From assembly GCA_964017195.1 (NCBI GenBank), contig OZ024894.1, positions 6,813,537 through 6,877,536 of the forward strand: a stretch of 64,000 nucleotides of DNA. The letters are read 5' to 3'. The notes beneath the pieces were generated by a model. That model had not been told where the DNA came from and made no database searches. It saw only the letters and a program-made list of their open reading frames with translations. Made by a program: the position numbers and the translations under genes. Positions 1 to 10,600 of this stretch are shown here, piece after piece; positions within the stretch are counted from its first letter, which is position 1, and each line of letters begins with the position of its first letter. The stretch comes from Siderastrea radians. Taxonomy: Eukaryota; Cnidaria; Anthozoa; Scleractinia; Rhizangiidae.

Positions 1-60
1 CGAAGAAATGCATATTCTTATTTTGAAGTGGATAAATGCAAAGCTGGGATGATTTCTTAC

Positions 61-258
61 CACACGAGCGACAACAGCGCTGCTTAGGTCCGGCGACTGA
101 ATCACGGCGAGCCGTGGTTCGATTCGGCTCACGTTCACTGGCAATCCGTAAGCATTTACAGCAGGACGTTGTGCGTATTCATCTCCACTTAAATTGTCGC
201 CAGTGATATTTAGAGCTTCTTCGCTATCGCTCACTTCCAGTTGCATCCTTTCCGCCAT
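61..258 (-). CDS. First coding exon of an unrecognised gene (partial)
   Basis: On the minus strand an ATG at 258 opens 66 codons that run without a stop into a consensus splice donor (GTAAG at 60-56), so the gene continues beyond the left edge of the window. The peptide starts MAERMQLEVSDSEEALNITG and is acidic at its start with no signal peptide or membrane segment. I do not recognise a domain. The exon length is an exact multiple of three, so the donor is phase 0. It could be a host gene or the first exon of a transposon protein; the short acidic start would fit either. Confidence 0.5.
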
Positions 259-651
259 ATCGATGAGAAGAATCTCGCGCGCTGAAGGACAATGAAAGCT
301 ATACCCAAATATGGGAAGAATACAACGGTGTCCCGGATGATAACAATACTAAAAGCGCGCGTTGCAAACTGGGTGGGTCAGACTCTTTAATTGTTCTACG
401 TGTTCACCTGAACTACTCTCTCCTCCGCAGAGGCCATCTACAGTCGCGCCTTGGGAAAAATATACCCGCGGCGCGCGGAGGCTGGAAAGAGGAAAAATTA
501 AAACGCGCGGGGAACGCTGGGACCCCGCGCTGCCGTTTTCTCTCTCCAGCGCTCCCGCTCCCGTTTCTTTCTCTGGTGTTTACTAACAGGAGCCTCTGCG
601 GGGGAGAGAGCCTGAACTATCTGATAGAAGGCAAATAACTTCACGACAGAC
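259..651. other. Upstream region of the left-edge gene
   Basis: No gene is seen. The stretch is locally rich in CpG (repeated GCGCGC around 470-530) and holds a short inverted repeat: CTCCTCCGCAGAGGC near 419-434 matches the complement of GCCTCTGCGGGGGAG near 590-605. This could be promoter DNA of the minus-strand exon at 61-258, which is inference only. Confidence 0.3.
645..651. repeat. Target-site duplication GACAGAC, left copy
   Basis: Seven bases identical to 1712-1718, directly abutting the CACAGG tip of the 1.06-kb foldback element. Neither neighbour base extends the match. Confidence 0.8.
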
Positions 652-1711
652 CACAGGCGACCCAAGCTCAAAATGAGAATACGATCGAGTTGCAAAATAT
701 GACCTTCGCGATAAGACTTTGTATGGGAAATTCACTTTGGTTCTCAAAATGCTAAAATAAAGTTATGAATGTGGAAATAAACTTCACTTACCTTAACATG
801 GGGTTGTCTTTGTGTCTTTTTTGTAATTTGGGTGCAATTTGTGGCCGTTTTAGGCGAGTTTTTGGTTCGGTGTTGTTCGCGGTGTGGTTTCTCACATGTT
901 TTCTCCATTCAAAACGAAGGAAGGCAGGTGACTGGAGACGACCGAGTCCAACAAATCGCTCTCGTGTCACAATGCAATGCAGAGAATAGCCATAAAAACA
1001 CCTTATTCATGAAACCACGTAATTTCTTCATCCCATTCAACCTTCACGGTGACCGAACAGCAATTCTGGTCCGAGAAAATTCGAAAAACATTCAGCTATC
1101 GGCGATCTTCCCATGCGCTGGGCTTGTGGCGTGGACACGGCCACACAGACAGAGACAGACAGTCTGTTGTTGGCGCGTGACCGGTGGTTTGAATTGACCA
1201 ATGAGAATGGAGAATGCATGCAGCCTGCAACGGCCGTGACCACGCCCAAATTCCCAGGGCAATGGAAGATCGCCGATAGCTGAATGATTTTGGAATTTTT
1301 TCAGACCATAATTGCCTTTCGATCACCTTGAAAGCTGAATGGGATGCAGAAATTACGTGGCCTTATGAGTGTGGTGTTTTTATGGCTATTCTCTGCATTG
1401 CATTGTGACACGAGAGCGATTTGGTGGACTCGGTCGTCTCCAGTCACCTGTCTTCCTTCGTTTTAAGTGGAGAAACAACACCACGAACAACACCGAACCA
1501 AAAACTCGCCTAAAACGGCCACAAATTGCACCCAAATTACAAACAAGACACAAAGACAACCCCGTGTTAAGGTAAGTGAAGTTTATTTCCACATTCATAA
1601 CTTTATTTTAGCATTTTGAGAACCAAAGTGAATTTCCCATAGAAAGTCTTATCGCGAAGGTCATATTTTGCAACTCGATCGTACTGTCATTTTGAGCTTG
1701 GACCGCCTGTG
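652..1711. mobile_element. Foldback DNA transposon, CACAGG termini, 7-bp TSD
   Basis: The left end CACAGGCGACCCAAGC and the right end (its near complement ending GCCTGTG at 1711) are the tips of arms several hundred bases long that pair across a centre near 1180-1200. The element is flanked by an exact 7-bp duplication, GACAGAC, at 645-651 and 1712-1718. No transposase is present, so it is non-autonomous. The TIR start and a 7-bp duplication do not match hAT (8 bp), mariner (TA) or TTAA families. P-type or Dada-type elements are candidates by duplication size, but this is unproven. Small open frames inside are shadows of the arms. Confidence 0.8.
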
Positions 1712-1718
1712 GACAGAC

Positions 1719-2330
1719 GTGTTCCATTTTCAGGCCTCGTCGCTGTCTCCTTAGCTCCAATACTTTTGCGATCAGTTGTTATTTTGATGAGCTTCTTTTG
1801 AACGTCACACCATTTCCTTTAAAAGTTCTTTTGTTGAATTGTCTGGTGCATCTTTTTTGGCTTCTTCTTTGTCTTCTTCCTTCTTCTATCTTTTAGTTTC
1901 TATCCTCTTAAGTTGTAACTAACTCAGTGAGTATATTAAAAACGCAAACAACATTCTTCGACTTCAAAGTGCAAAGCTGAACGGGTAATGATGATCGCTT
2001 ACCATTCCATTGTTGGCGGTCTCAAGCGTTATGCTCAATGAAACATTATGAAATGAAACATTATGCTCAATGTTTCACGCTATTAGGCTAATTCTTGGTG
2101 CTCAACAAATGTCACTAGTTTGCTACTTTGTAACCAGGCCTGGTCTTAAAATGTGGTACCTGGGCCGGTGCCTTGTGTGGGAATCTCATGGTTTTGGCAA
2201 AGTTTTTATAAGCACAAAGAGTCGCAGAAGGTTTGCACTATTATCCCAACATAATGCTCTATGCTTTTGCCTTACTATTGTGCTCAAAATTATGTCGGCA
2301 TAATGTGGACAACCCTAATAGCGGATGCTT
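1719..2330. other. Intergenic stretch, nothing recognised
   Basis: No open frame of note and no recognised repeat. A short local duplication of GAAACATTATG is seen near 2039-2065. Confidence 0.4.
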
Positions 2331-3163
2331 CAAGGACGTTGCCTCCTAATAGAGATGACCATCGGAAAAAGTAGATCTTAGCTAGGGTTATTGGATTCCA
2401 AAAATAATAGAGATGTATTGTAACAAGAGAGGATGAACTAAGAGAGTGAATCCCCGTGCCCCATGACAATTATTTGAAATTTATTATTGGTTTGTGTTCC
2501 CATGCAGCGAAGGTTATTTTTATCTGCTGTTTTGAGGTCAACAATCTAAAATAACATGACGCCATTGTAACTGACCAATGAGGTGTCGTCCTTAAAATAA
2601 CCACTCAGTATGACACAGAACCAAAAATACATTTCAAATCATTTTCTTCGGAAGAGGCCCATGTATGGGGAATTCGCTCTCTTCCTTCATCCTCTCTTGA
2701 TTGTAACCGCGCATTTTTTAGAGATAATTTAGCAACAGCAATTTTAGAAAGGAGTTAAAATACAAAGAATGCATGGCAACTTCTTTCCAAATTTAAGCTC
2801 AACTACCTCTGAAAAATGCGTGGTTACCCCAGTTTTCTTTTTGGATTCTGATAGCCAATGTTAATGTATTTTAAATTAGTTTTATATTGTAATATCTATT
2901 TTTATCTCTTTTCTTAGTTTTTAATTTTTTATTTTTATTATAATTTGCAGGGCCCCACTGAAAACTGCCACGGCGAGTGGGCTCCCTGGTTAAATATTAT
3001 TATTATTATTATTATTATTATAGCCCTTGCTAAGATCTGTTTTTTCCACAAAGTCATAAACCGCGGAAAAATATTGTAGTATTAGGGGGCAAATTCCTTA
3101 AGAAACCCGAATATCCCGAGATGCGCAGAACGTATGCGCAGGAACAAAAGGAGGCTCCGTCCT
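2331..3163. mobile_element. Old copy of the GGACGGTGCCTCC MITE with internal insertion
   Basis: The left tip AAGGACGTTGCCTCCTAAT and the following bases (AGATCTTAGC, then ATTGGATTCCAAAAA) match the complement of the right half of the element at 10817-11149. The right tip at about 3145-3163 (GGAGGCTCCGTCCTTAAG) matches its left half. The middle holds extra DNA (roughly 2413-2700) and an ATT microsatellite, so this copy is nested and decayed. Confidence 0.6.
2993..3021. repeat. (ATT)n microsatellite
   Basis: About nine perfect ATT units inside the old MITE copy. Confidence 0.9.
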
Positions 3164-5392
3164 TAAGGGGTTGAATTTCAGCGCATCTGCATTCAAAACT
3201 TCTAAGAAATCGTAATTTGCTTATTTATTAAAACCAATATTTAAAACTGATAATAATCAAGCTCCGTCAATAAAACTAATCGATAAAAATCGATACAGTT
3301 AGAAGAGTAGGAGAATTGTGAGTGTCGATTTTCATCGATTAATGACACCAATCAATAATAATTGATTTTATTGATTATATTGATTGCTTTCCGATGATCG
3401 ATTTTCATCGATTGGACACGACGGGGCATACCCACATCAACTAGAGTGATTTTCAACTTAAGCTATTACTACTTATAGCAGAATCAAGAAACGTCGACTT
3501 TGAAATCTGTTTTCAAACTGCACGTACTTCCCATTTGCCTTTTGTCTCTTTCAGCAATGTTTTCAATTGCGGACATACAAAAACCCAGCACTTGAAGAAG
3601 CGTGAGCTCGCGCAACATTTTGAATTGGTGCGCTCGGTCAACACTGGGTAAACAACAAACAGAGCCAACATAAAAAATCTTTGGTGTTCGACCTCCTGCA
3701 TTGAACATTATAGCTTCCTTTTATGAAGGAAAGAAAACAAAAACTACTAGTTTGAAACAGATCAGTAGAACAAACAAAACGAAACTCGAATTCGAATTCA
3801 CCACCCACGCAAGTGTTAACGTTTTCCCTTCTTCCATAGAAACAGCGCACGTATGTGCCTTGCAGCTATAGTGTGATCTCTATCACGCAATGTGGTTAAG
3901 TTAAACAAAACTTTGAAAATGAGACTTTTCCATTTACAGAGCAAAGCACACCCCTACGCTGGAAAGATCGAAGCTTCTTGATTTTCTCTTTAACAATGGA
4001 ATATCACAAACAGTGAATTGAGAATACTACAGTTTATTTAACATGCCCGTAAATTGTGTACGGCTATATTGTGCATATTGCCAACGTACGCTTAAAGCAA
4101 TATTTTCAGGAGAAAAGAACAGATTAAGCTCGTTTATTGCTCTTTGTTAGTGTTTAGATGTCTCAGCGCTTATTAAGACTTGATGATGAACCGTATTGAG
4201 CCGCATTAATTCATTCGTTAGTTCAGCACATTTTGTGATATTTAGCCGTGGAACGTCTTTCTGTCCGTTGTCTGTTGGGTATTCGCCTGTATTTATTTGC
4301 CAGAACTACAGTTGAGAAACAAACCTTACTGAAGCTCGCGACTTATTTTACTCAACGAGGACATCGCGATCAGTTAAGGAGGAACAAGTTGTGAGGAGAG
4401 GTTTACCCATGGTTCCTTTAAATTACAAAAAATGTGTAAAATCCATCCTTGTCAACAGAATGCACTGTAACCTTGTACAGGTATGTACGCCTACTTTTTA
4501 ATTGCTTTTGAAAAGAATATTTAGGCAGTTTAGTCCTCTGATTTATCCAATAGATTCAGCATTTCCTTTGTACTTAGTTTCTTTGAGAAACCGCACAGAG
4601 TCAGCGTTTCTTTTGTTGTGCGTTTGTTTTACGGAAGCCTTTTGCTTTGCCTTTTTTTTTTCTTAAATTTTTACCTGGTCACGCACGAGCAGATCCAGGG
4701 GGAGGGTTGAGGGGGTTGCAACCTCGCTCCCTTACCCCCCATAGGAACTATGAAGACTGACAATCCACCTTTCCTAAAATCTTAGATCCGCCACTATAAC
4801 GTCATTTAATGACGTCATAGGCTAATGCTAGAGCCTAAACAAATTTGGCTAGTCGCTGTTGGCTGGTGGCTGATGTCCACCTCTGTGAAGTCCCGGGGGG
4901 GATATTGTGGAAGTTTTTGGGTGGGGGTGTGCCGCCAGGACTGAGAACCTTACCCTGTGCCATAGACAGCGGCACATACCCCTATGGCGTAAAAGTGGCA
5001 GGCCTGGCCTCCCCCGGGCTTTGAAGTGTTTGCATTTGATTTTGAACAACCAGGAAATATTTAATTTTGCTTCGAATGCGCTGTTTTGTGATTCAAATTT
5101 CCCGAAACAAGCACATCAGAAATTGTACACAAGACGGACTCGGGACCGCAATGAACCTTGACTGACTTTGCAAATTGCCATGCATATGAAGCTCGTTTCC
5201 GTTTACCTTTTTAATTTCCAAGCCAAAGTATTGGTTTCTGTGAGAGAATATTTGATTTCCGATTAGCTTAACTGAGTGAATTCGAATACGAGACAAATGT
5301 TTACTAAAACTAGGAAGCTAGCATGTTTTGAAATAGCGAGCTGAAAGTAAACATTTTGGTACAGTTCGAAGGCAAAGTAAACCAATTTTGAC
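3164..5392. other. Intergenic stretch with AT-rich cruciform-like motif
   Basis: Around 3270-3420 the motif CGATTTTCATCGATTR recurs in both orientations with variants (ATCGATAAAAATCGATA), giving an AT-rich local palindromic patch. No gene is supported. At 4410-4481 an ATG in good context leads through 24 codons to a GTATGT donor, but this exon is phase 0 and cannot join the phase-1 acceptor of gene A, so it is not called. Confidence 0.35.
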
Positions 5393-5935
5393 CACAGGTG
5401 AACCAAGCTCAAAATGAGAGAATACGATCGAGTTGCGAAATATGACCTTCGCTATAAGACTTTGTATGGGAAATTCACTTTGGGTCTCAAAATGCTAAAA
5501 TAAAGTTATGAATGTGGAACTAAACTTCACTTACCTTAACATGGGGGTGTCTTGTGCGTACTTTGGGTGCAATTCGTGGCCGTCTTAGGCGGGTTTTTGA
5601 TTCGCCGTTGTTGGCCCTGTTGTTTCTCCACTTAAAACGAAGGAAGGCGGGTAACTCCAGACGACCACGTCCCACAAATCGCTCTCGTGTCACAGTGCAA
5701 CGCAGGGAATCGCCATGAAAACACCATATTCATAAAACCAGCCTAAGGGTACCGGTGATCGAACGGCAATTCTGGTCTGAGAAAATTCGAAAAACATTCA
5801 GCTATTGCATGGCGATCTTCCCGTGCGCTGAACTTTTGACTTGGACACGGCCGATGAAAACTGCACGAGATCAGATTACATTCTGCACTCTCATTGTTCA
5901 ATTCAAACCACCGGCCACGCGCCAACAACAGACTG
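5393..5935 (+). mobile_element. Half copy of the CACAGG foldback element
   Basis: It starts with CACAGGTGAACCAAGCTC and follows the left arm of the element at 652-1711 through its middle (GCAATTCTGGTC, then GAAAATTCGAAAAACATTCA), then ends abruptly near 5935 at the equivalent of the foldback centre. The right arm is missing, so this is a truncated or half copy in the same orientation as the left arm of the first. Confidence 0.7.
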
Positions 5936-5941
5936 GATGGA

Positions 5942-6313
5942 TTAAACACAGTCATCTTCAGAATACTCGTCTTTTGAGTAGCTTTTACTGTCACGTACGT
6001 GGCCCTCTTCATCTCCCTCCACTGGCTTGGATAGTTCTTGAATGATGTGTCTGCTGGCCTCCAGTTTTGCCTTCTTAGTTGAGTGTTGTCCTAAATTATG
6101 GTGGGTTGGGTACTTGGTGTCCAGCTCAACTGCTTTTAACTTTGCAAGGCTCCCATCACGAAACATGGTGACGCCAGTCATAGTCACAGTAGGTCTTTCT
6201 GGATTCTGCATCAGCTTGTCGAGTTTTCTCTCTAACTCTAACTCTAACTCTAACTCTAACTCTAGAAGTATCATGAGATCAACATAGTTCCTAGCAGCTT
6301 CTTCTGTCATCAT
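5942..6313 (-). CDS. Open frame of 123 residues, weak dsRNA-binding-like tail
   Basis: The frame runs from an ATG pair at 6313 to a stop at 5942. It contains a LELELELELELE run encoded by the hexamer array at 6229-6264. A later segment, HHNLGQHSTKKAKLEASR, has the G-x-S/T-K-K-x-K-x-x-A spacing seen at the C-terminal helix of double-stranded RNA-binding domains, but the first half of such a domain is not visible. The tail is acidic. It sits between two transposon fragments, so it may be a decayed element protein or a pseudo-exon. Identity is uncertain. Confidence 0.3.
   Translation of the reverse strand: MMTEEAARNYVDLMILLELELELELELERKLDKLMQNPERPTVTMTGVTMFRDGSLAKLKAVELDTKYPTHHNLGQHSTKKAKLEASRHIIQELSKPVEGDEEGHVRDSKSYSKDEYSEDDCV
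6229..6264. repeat. (CTAACT)n hexamer array
   Basis: Six tandem hexamers. On the minus strand they read AGTTAG/TTAGAG, one base off the TTAGGG telomere unit, and encode alternating Leu-Glu in the overlapping frame. Confidence 0.85.
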
Positions 6314-6589
6314 AAATGTCTTGGAAAATTCTTGAATGTTGTTTAACTCATCAAAGAAAACTTATCTTGTGCGAAGTCCTCTTTAACTACCCTTGGGTGG
6401 TAAACATCGACACTTCTGTTGGTAGTTGGGGTATCGTTTGCAGCAAGGTAATGGCAACCAGAACTTTGTGCATCAGGATTAGTGTTGGGAACACGGCAAA
6501 AGCAAGAAGCGGTCACAAATTGAAACAAAATCGAAGGAAAGCTAAAAAACGGAAGGTCTCGGGAAGACTGAGAACATGGAAAAGGTTGG

Positions 6590-6790
6590 TCGGTACATTT
6601 TACTGATTTTAGATACTGCTCCATCTCATGTCATTGAGATTCATAACCTACACTACGAAGCTTTAGGAAGTTTATCAACTTGTTAAATTAAATATCTTGA
6701 GAAGATCCATCATAACGGCCTACTATCAAGTGAAGCAGTTTCTTGTATTCAGGAGTATTTCAAGAACTTTCCAAATAGCAGGAGTAGTGA
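6590..6790 (+). pseudogene. Possible pogo/Tigger-like transposase remnant
   Basis: In one plus frame the DNA reads ILLILDTAPSHVIEIHNL, resembling the LLLLDNAPSHP block around the second catalytic aspartate of pogo/Tigger DDE transposases. Some 50 codons on, in a shifted frame, RRSIITAYYQVKQFLV resembles the later SFKxYYRxxL block. Stops separate the blocks. Only these two short matches support the call. Confidence 0.35.
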
Positions 6791-6835
6791 AGCAGGTTAT
6801 GCAGAGGAAGGACAAGCAAATTATGGTGATAATGG

Positions 6836-6925
6836 TGACGACGATGGTAATGATGACGATGGCAATGAAGACTGAGGATGACGATGATGACGACGACGAC
6901 GATAATGACGACGGTAGTGGTGGAC
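6836..6925. repeat. Imperfect GAT/GAC trinucleotide array
   Basis: Runs of GAT and GAC triplets that would encode an aspartate stretch on the plus strand. Likely low-complexity DNA rather than a gene. Confidence 0.7.
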
Positions 6926-7582
6926 GATAGACATGTCACAGATGAGGAAAGTAGGAAGTAGTAGTTGTTTTACAAGAGGTGAAACGTATTGGATGCAAAG
7001 TTGTTTAATATTGAAATAAATGTTGCCTGTTCAGTTTGATGTTAGAACGTTTGTTGATTGACGTTGTTCAAACTGTACATTTCTGTTATTAAAGAGTCCA
7101 ACTTTGTATAACAAAGCTCCCTGATATGCATGCAGATATTTATGTCCCCCCCCTTTTTTTGTCTACATAAAAATCGTTGACCCTCCCCCTATTTCCACCA
7201 GCTCTCCCCCACCTCTAAATAATGACTGGTCCCTTATAAGTAGTACGTGAAAACGAAGAGCTTTACTTACTTCGCACTCTGTAATTGTCACCTAGGTCAA
7301 GTTGCTTGGTTAACCTGAAGGTAAGGGGGGGTGGGGTCGAGAAGGTTAGGGTTGGACCGAACGGTGGTGTAAAACCTGTAGGTTGTCATGATAAATTTTA
7401 CCATATTGTGCTACAAAAACGTCATGGTGAACTGTGAACTGTGACGTATCGCAGGCCCAATGTTGATAATGAGTTTTGTTCTGTGAATTTCTCTACGTAA
7501 ACATTATTCTATTTAACGTGTCGTTTATTCTACTGCCAAGCTAACCTAAGTCAACTGATTTGCTGTTTTTATGTCGTTGCAG

Positions 7583-7621
7583 TTTTGACGTTTTTCCTTG
7601 GACAAGGAACTTGTGACTTAA
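7583..7621 (+). CDS. Gene A exon 2: end of signal peptide
   Basis: A 39-nt exon between TTGCAG and GTAAGT, phase 1 at both sides. It encodes LTFFLGQGTCDL, the hydrophobic end of a signal peptide followed by a likely cleavage region. It is the same size and phase as gene B's exon at 42037-42075. Confidence 0.75.
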
Positions 7622-10600
7622 GTAAGTTTTCAATAGCAATTATTTTGATCGAGCACTTCACATAGATCTTGCTCTATGTACGCTTTTAAGGTTTCCTAGC
7701 TACGCATGCCGTTTGACTCAGTCCAGTGGCAGCTACTAAGTCAACCGTGCGCATAGTATCCGTCCCTTGACTGGTTCGCTAGTGTGATTAGCTTCCCTGT
7801 TCGACTCGCTCCTATTAACTGTACTTCCGGTCATGTCGTTTTTTACCCGTTCTCCTTTTACCCGTTCTGTATTTGCTGTTTTAATTTAAGGTGTCTTAAT
7901 CTAAATCAGATTAAAGCCACTGACTCAGTGACGTTTCGTAAATGCCTATAACTTTGTGAAATTTTGGTTGACTAGAACGAAATTTTTGCAAATAATACAC
8001 GATGTATCTAGAAATATGACAAAGGTAACTGATATAACAGTCGATGAATGAAACGGGCGAAATATTTTTCTAACTACAACGCACTGTTTCAACAAAGTTC
8101 AGAGGTCGTCATACAAAATTGTGAGTTGGGATTTTTGTACAATTTCTCGCCAGGTCTTGAATCAACTTAAATATACTCAAACGTAAAGTGCCCAAAATTT
8201 TTTAGACACATGGACGGAACAGATTTCCCGGGAAAATTTGAACGTCAAAATGCAACCTTGGATTTCTACGCCAGCTGTGCTTTCGAACAACATCACAAAC
8301 CTTTTTTAAAAATCCTGGGCAAAGTCTGTATTTCTTCTATACATGTTTATTTATAGATCGATGCTCAGATTTCAATGACAACAACCACATCAACAGAGGG
8401 TGGTCTGTCCATGCTTTTATAAACGCGGTCTTGAGCCCTAGCTCCAAGCTAGCCTGCGCCGCAGACAGTCTACACCTGGACTGTATCCAGGTTTTGAGTG
8501 ACACGTCCGGCTGCACCGCAGGCTACTCCAAGCCGGCTTAAGTCGCAAAATTCCCTCAGCTTTTCATTGTTTCAGAGAAATGAACCAGACCATTTTCTTT
8601 TCAATTTTCTTCAAATGAGCTACAACACTTTTCCTACACTGCGAGTAGTCTCTAATTTTGGCGATTGCGATTGTGGGGCGGGCGAAATACATACGCACGC
8701 GCGCGAAATATCGAGGAGACGCGTGTATTTTGCCCTCCCAACAATCGCCATCGCCAAAATTAGAGACTACACTTTTGCACACTTTGCTAAGGCTCTAGCG
8801 TTCTTGGACGAGAAAATCGTTCGAGGTAGCAACGAAGACGTGTTTTATCAGAAAAGGCTTTGGGTTAAGCGCAGTAGGTAACAGAGGAAGCTAGAAGACC
8901 TCATATTATTTATTATTTACTCTTTTCAAACGAAACAAAGAGGACTGTAACACATCTGATAAATCATCAATGGTTTTAAGTCCATTTGGAACAAATTGCA
9001 CTTAAAGGGAAGTGGTCATAACAATCGTACATGCTTGAAACCCACCAGAAAGAATGGAGACGATTGTGTCCTCCTAGACACCCTTAAGAGCCCCCTACCA
9101 TTACTGCGAAACCTATGGCATCTTGGATAGCCCCGCCTCCCTCCATTAACAGGGATATTAATTTAAAGTCATGTTCTGTGGCTCCACATCATAATAAATA
9201 GCAACACAGGAAAGTACTGCTCAGTAGCTCTCATTTGAATGGTCACATAAAAGCTAAGTTCATCTCAATAAAAAGCACACAAGAAAGTAATGCTCAGTAC
9301 TTAGCTGCAAATTTGGCTGATCCCACATAATTCATTTATATAATCAATATACTTTGAGTTATATCACATAAGTACGTGCCTATGCCTGCATGGGGGAGTG
9401 GGGTTCAGTAACTTCTTGAGAGAAAGGTAGAGGGCACAGACCAAAGAAACTGCATAAAAGTTTACAGTAAATATACTGTAGAATAAATGGAGAAAGACGA
9501 CATGTACCTGACGAACAAAATACGCATATATAATGATTCATTTTCGTTGGTTTCTCTACAGCTTGCCCAAATGGTATTACAAACATAACAGGCCAAACGA
9601 GAGGTGAACTCGTGTATCCCGGCTCCGGAAATTATGGCATAAGCGAGACAAAATGTTGGAGGATTGAAGTTCCTGAACCTTATGAAGGCATCGGGATTTA
9701 TACTCACTAGTAAGATTAGCAAATTCTTTCATTATCATAATTAAAGATGATCCTTACTGTTTAGTTTGGGTTGTCCCTCCAACGCTTAGTGGAGAGAAGC
9801 GTTTCGTGTTGGCTACAACGGTTATAAAGTAAAATATCCTTTCCATGACTCCATCATTCTAAGACGGGAATGTAAAATATAACATGAGTTTTTGACATGT
9901 TAAAATTGCATGTGAAAATGGCTGCATAAGTTAAATACGGTACAATTTAAAATGTAGAGGGTATCATAGTGGAATCTTGCATCTTTCCATGACTGTCCTA
10001 TATATAAAAATTAAACAAATCAAAGTGACTGGCTTTCTTTGACATTTCGTTGGGACTTGAAAATTCTTTGCCCAGATTTTTAACCTCCAGGTCTTGTTCA
10101 TCTCTTAAGTTCTTTCTCTTTGTGCAAATGAAGGTGTCGGCATGACCGGCAGTGGCGGGTGTAGGGGGAGGGAGGCCAACAGCGTAGACCAGTGGATCAA
10201 AGTTACAAGAAAACTTTATCCATTCTTTCCATTTTTTCTTACCCATTATTTATTTTGAAGTATCAAGTATACAAGTTATCGTTTATACCCCTCCTGTCAA
10301 ATAAAAAAAATTCTGAATCCGCCCTTGCTTAACGATACCGATATCATCTGCAACGTCATATGAATCACATTTAAACTCACATGCAACGCATGCATCACCC
10401 AGATAGTACTCATGAAGTTTCCGTTCTTATTCTCCCCCAGCCAGGAATTAGAAGAATGCCCCAATTGTGACTGCGACTATCTCCAGATTACTTCCTATTA
10501 TCCCTATTTGGGGTCTGGAGGCGAATGTGGCAGAAACACCCCCAATTATCAAAAATATATTGCGCTCCAGACGCGAGGCCAATACCCCTACAGAGCTTCA

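Noticed and set aside
788..1598. Matching protein frames on both strands at 788-970 and 1386-1598
   Set aside because: They are the two inverted arms of one foldback transposon, not genes.
4410..4481. ATG plus 24 codons to a GTATGT donor as gene A's first exon
   Set aside because: It ends in phase 0, gene A's exon 2 needs phase 1, and the peptide is not hydrophobic enough for a signal peptide.
6229..6264. Internal telomere repeat
   Set aside because: The unit is TTAGAG, not the animal TTAGGG, and only six copies are present.
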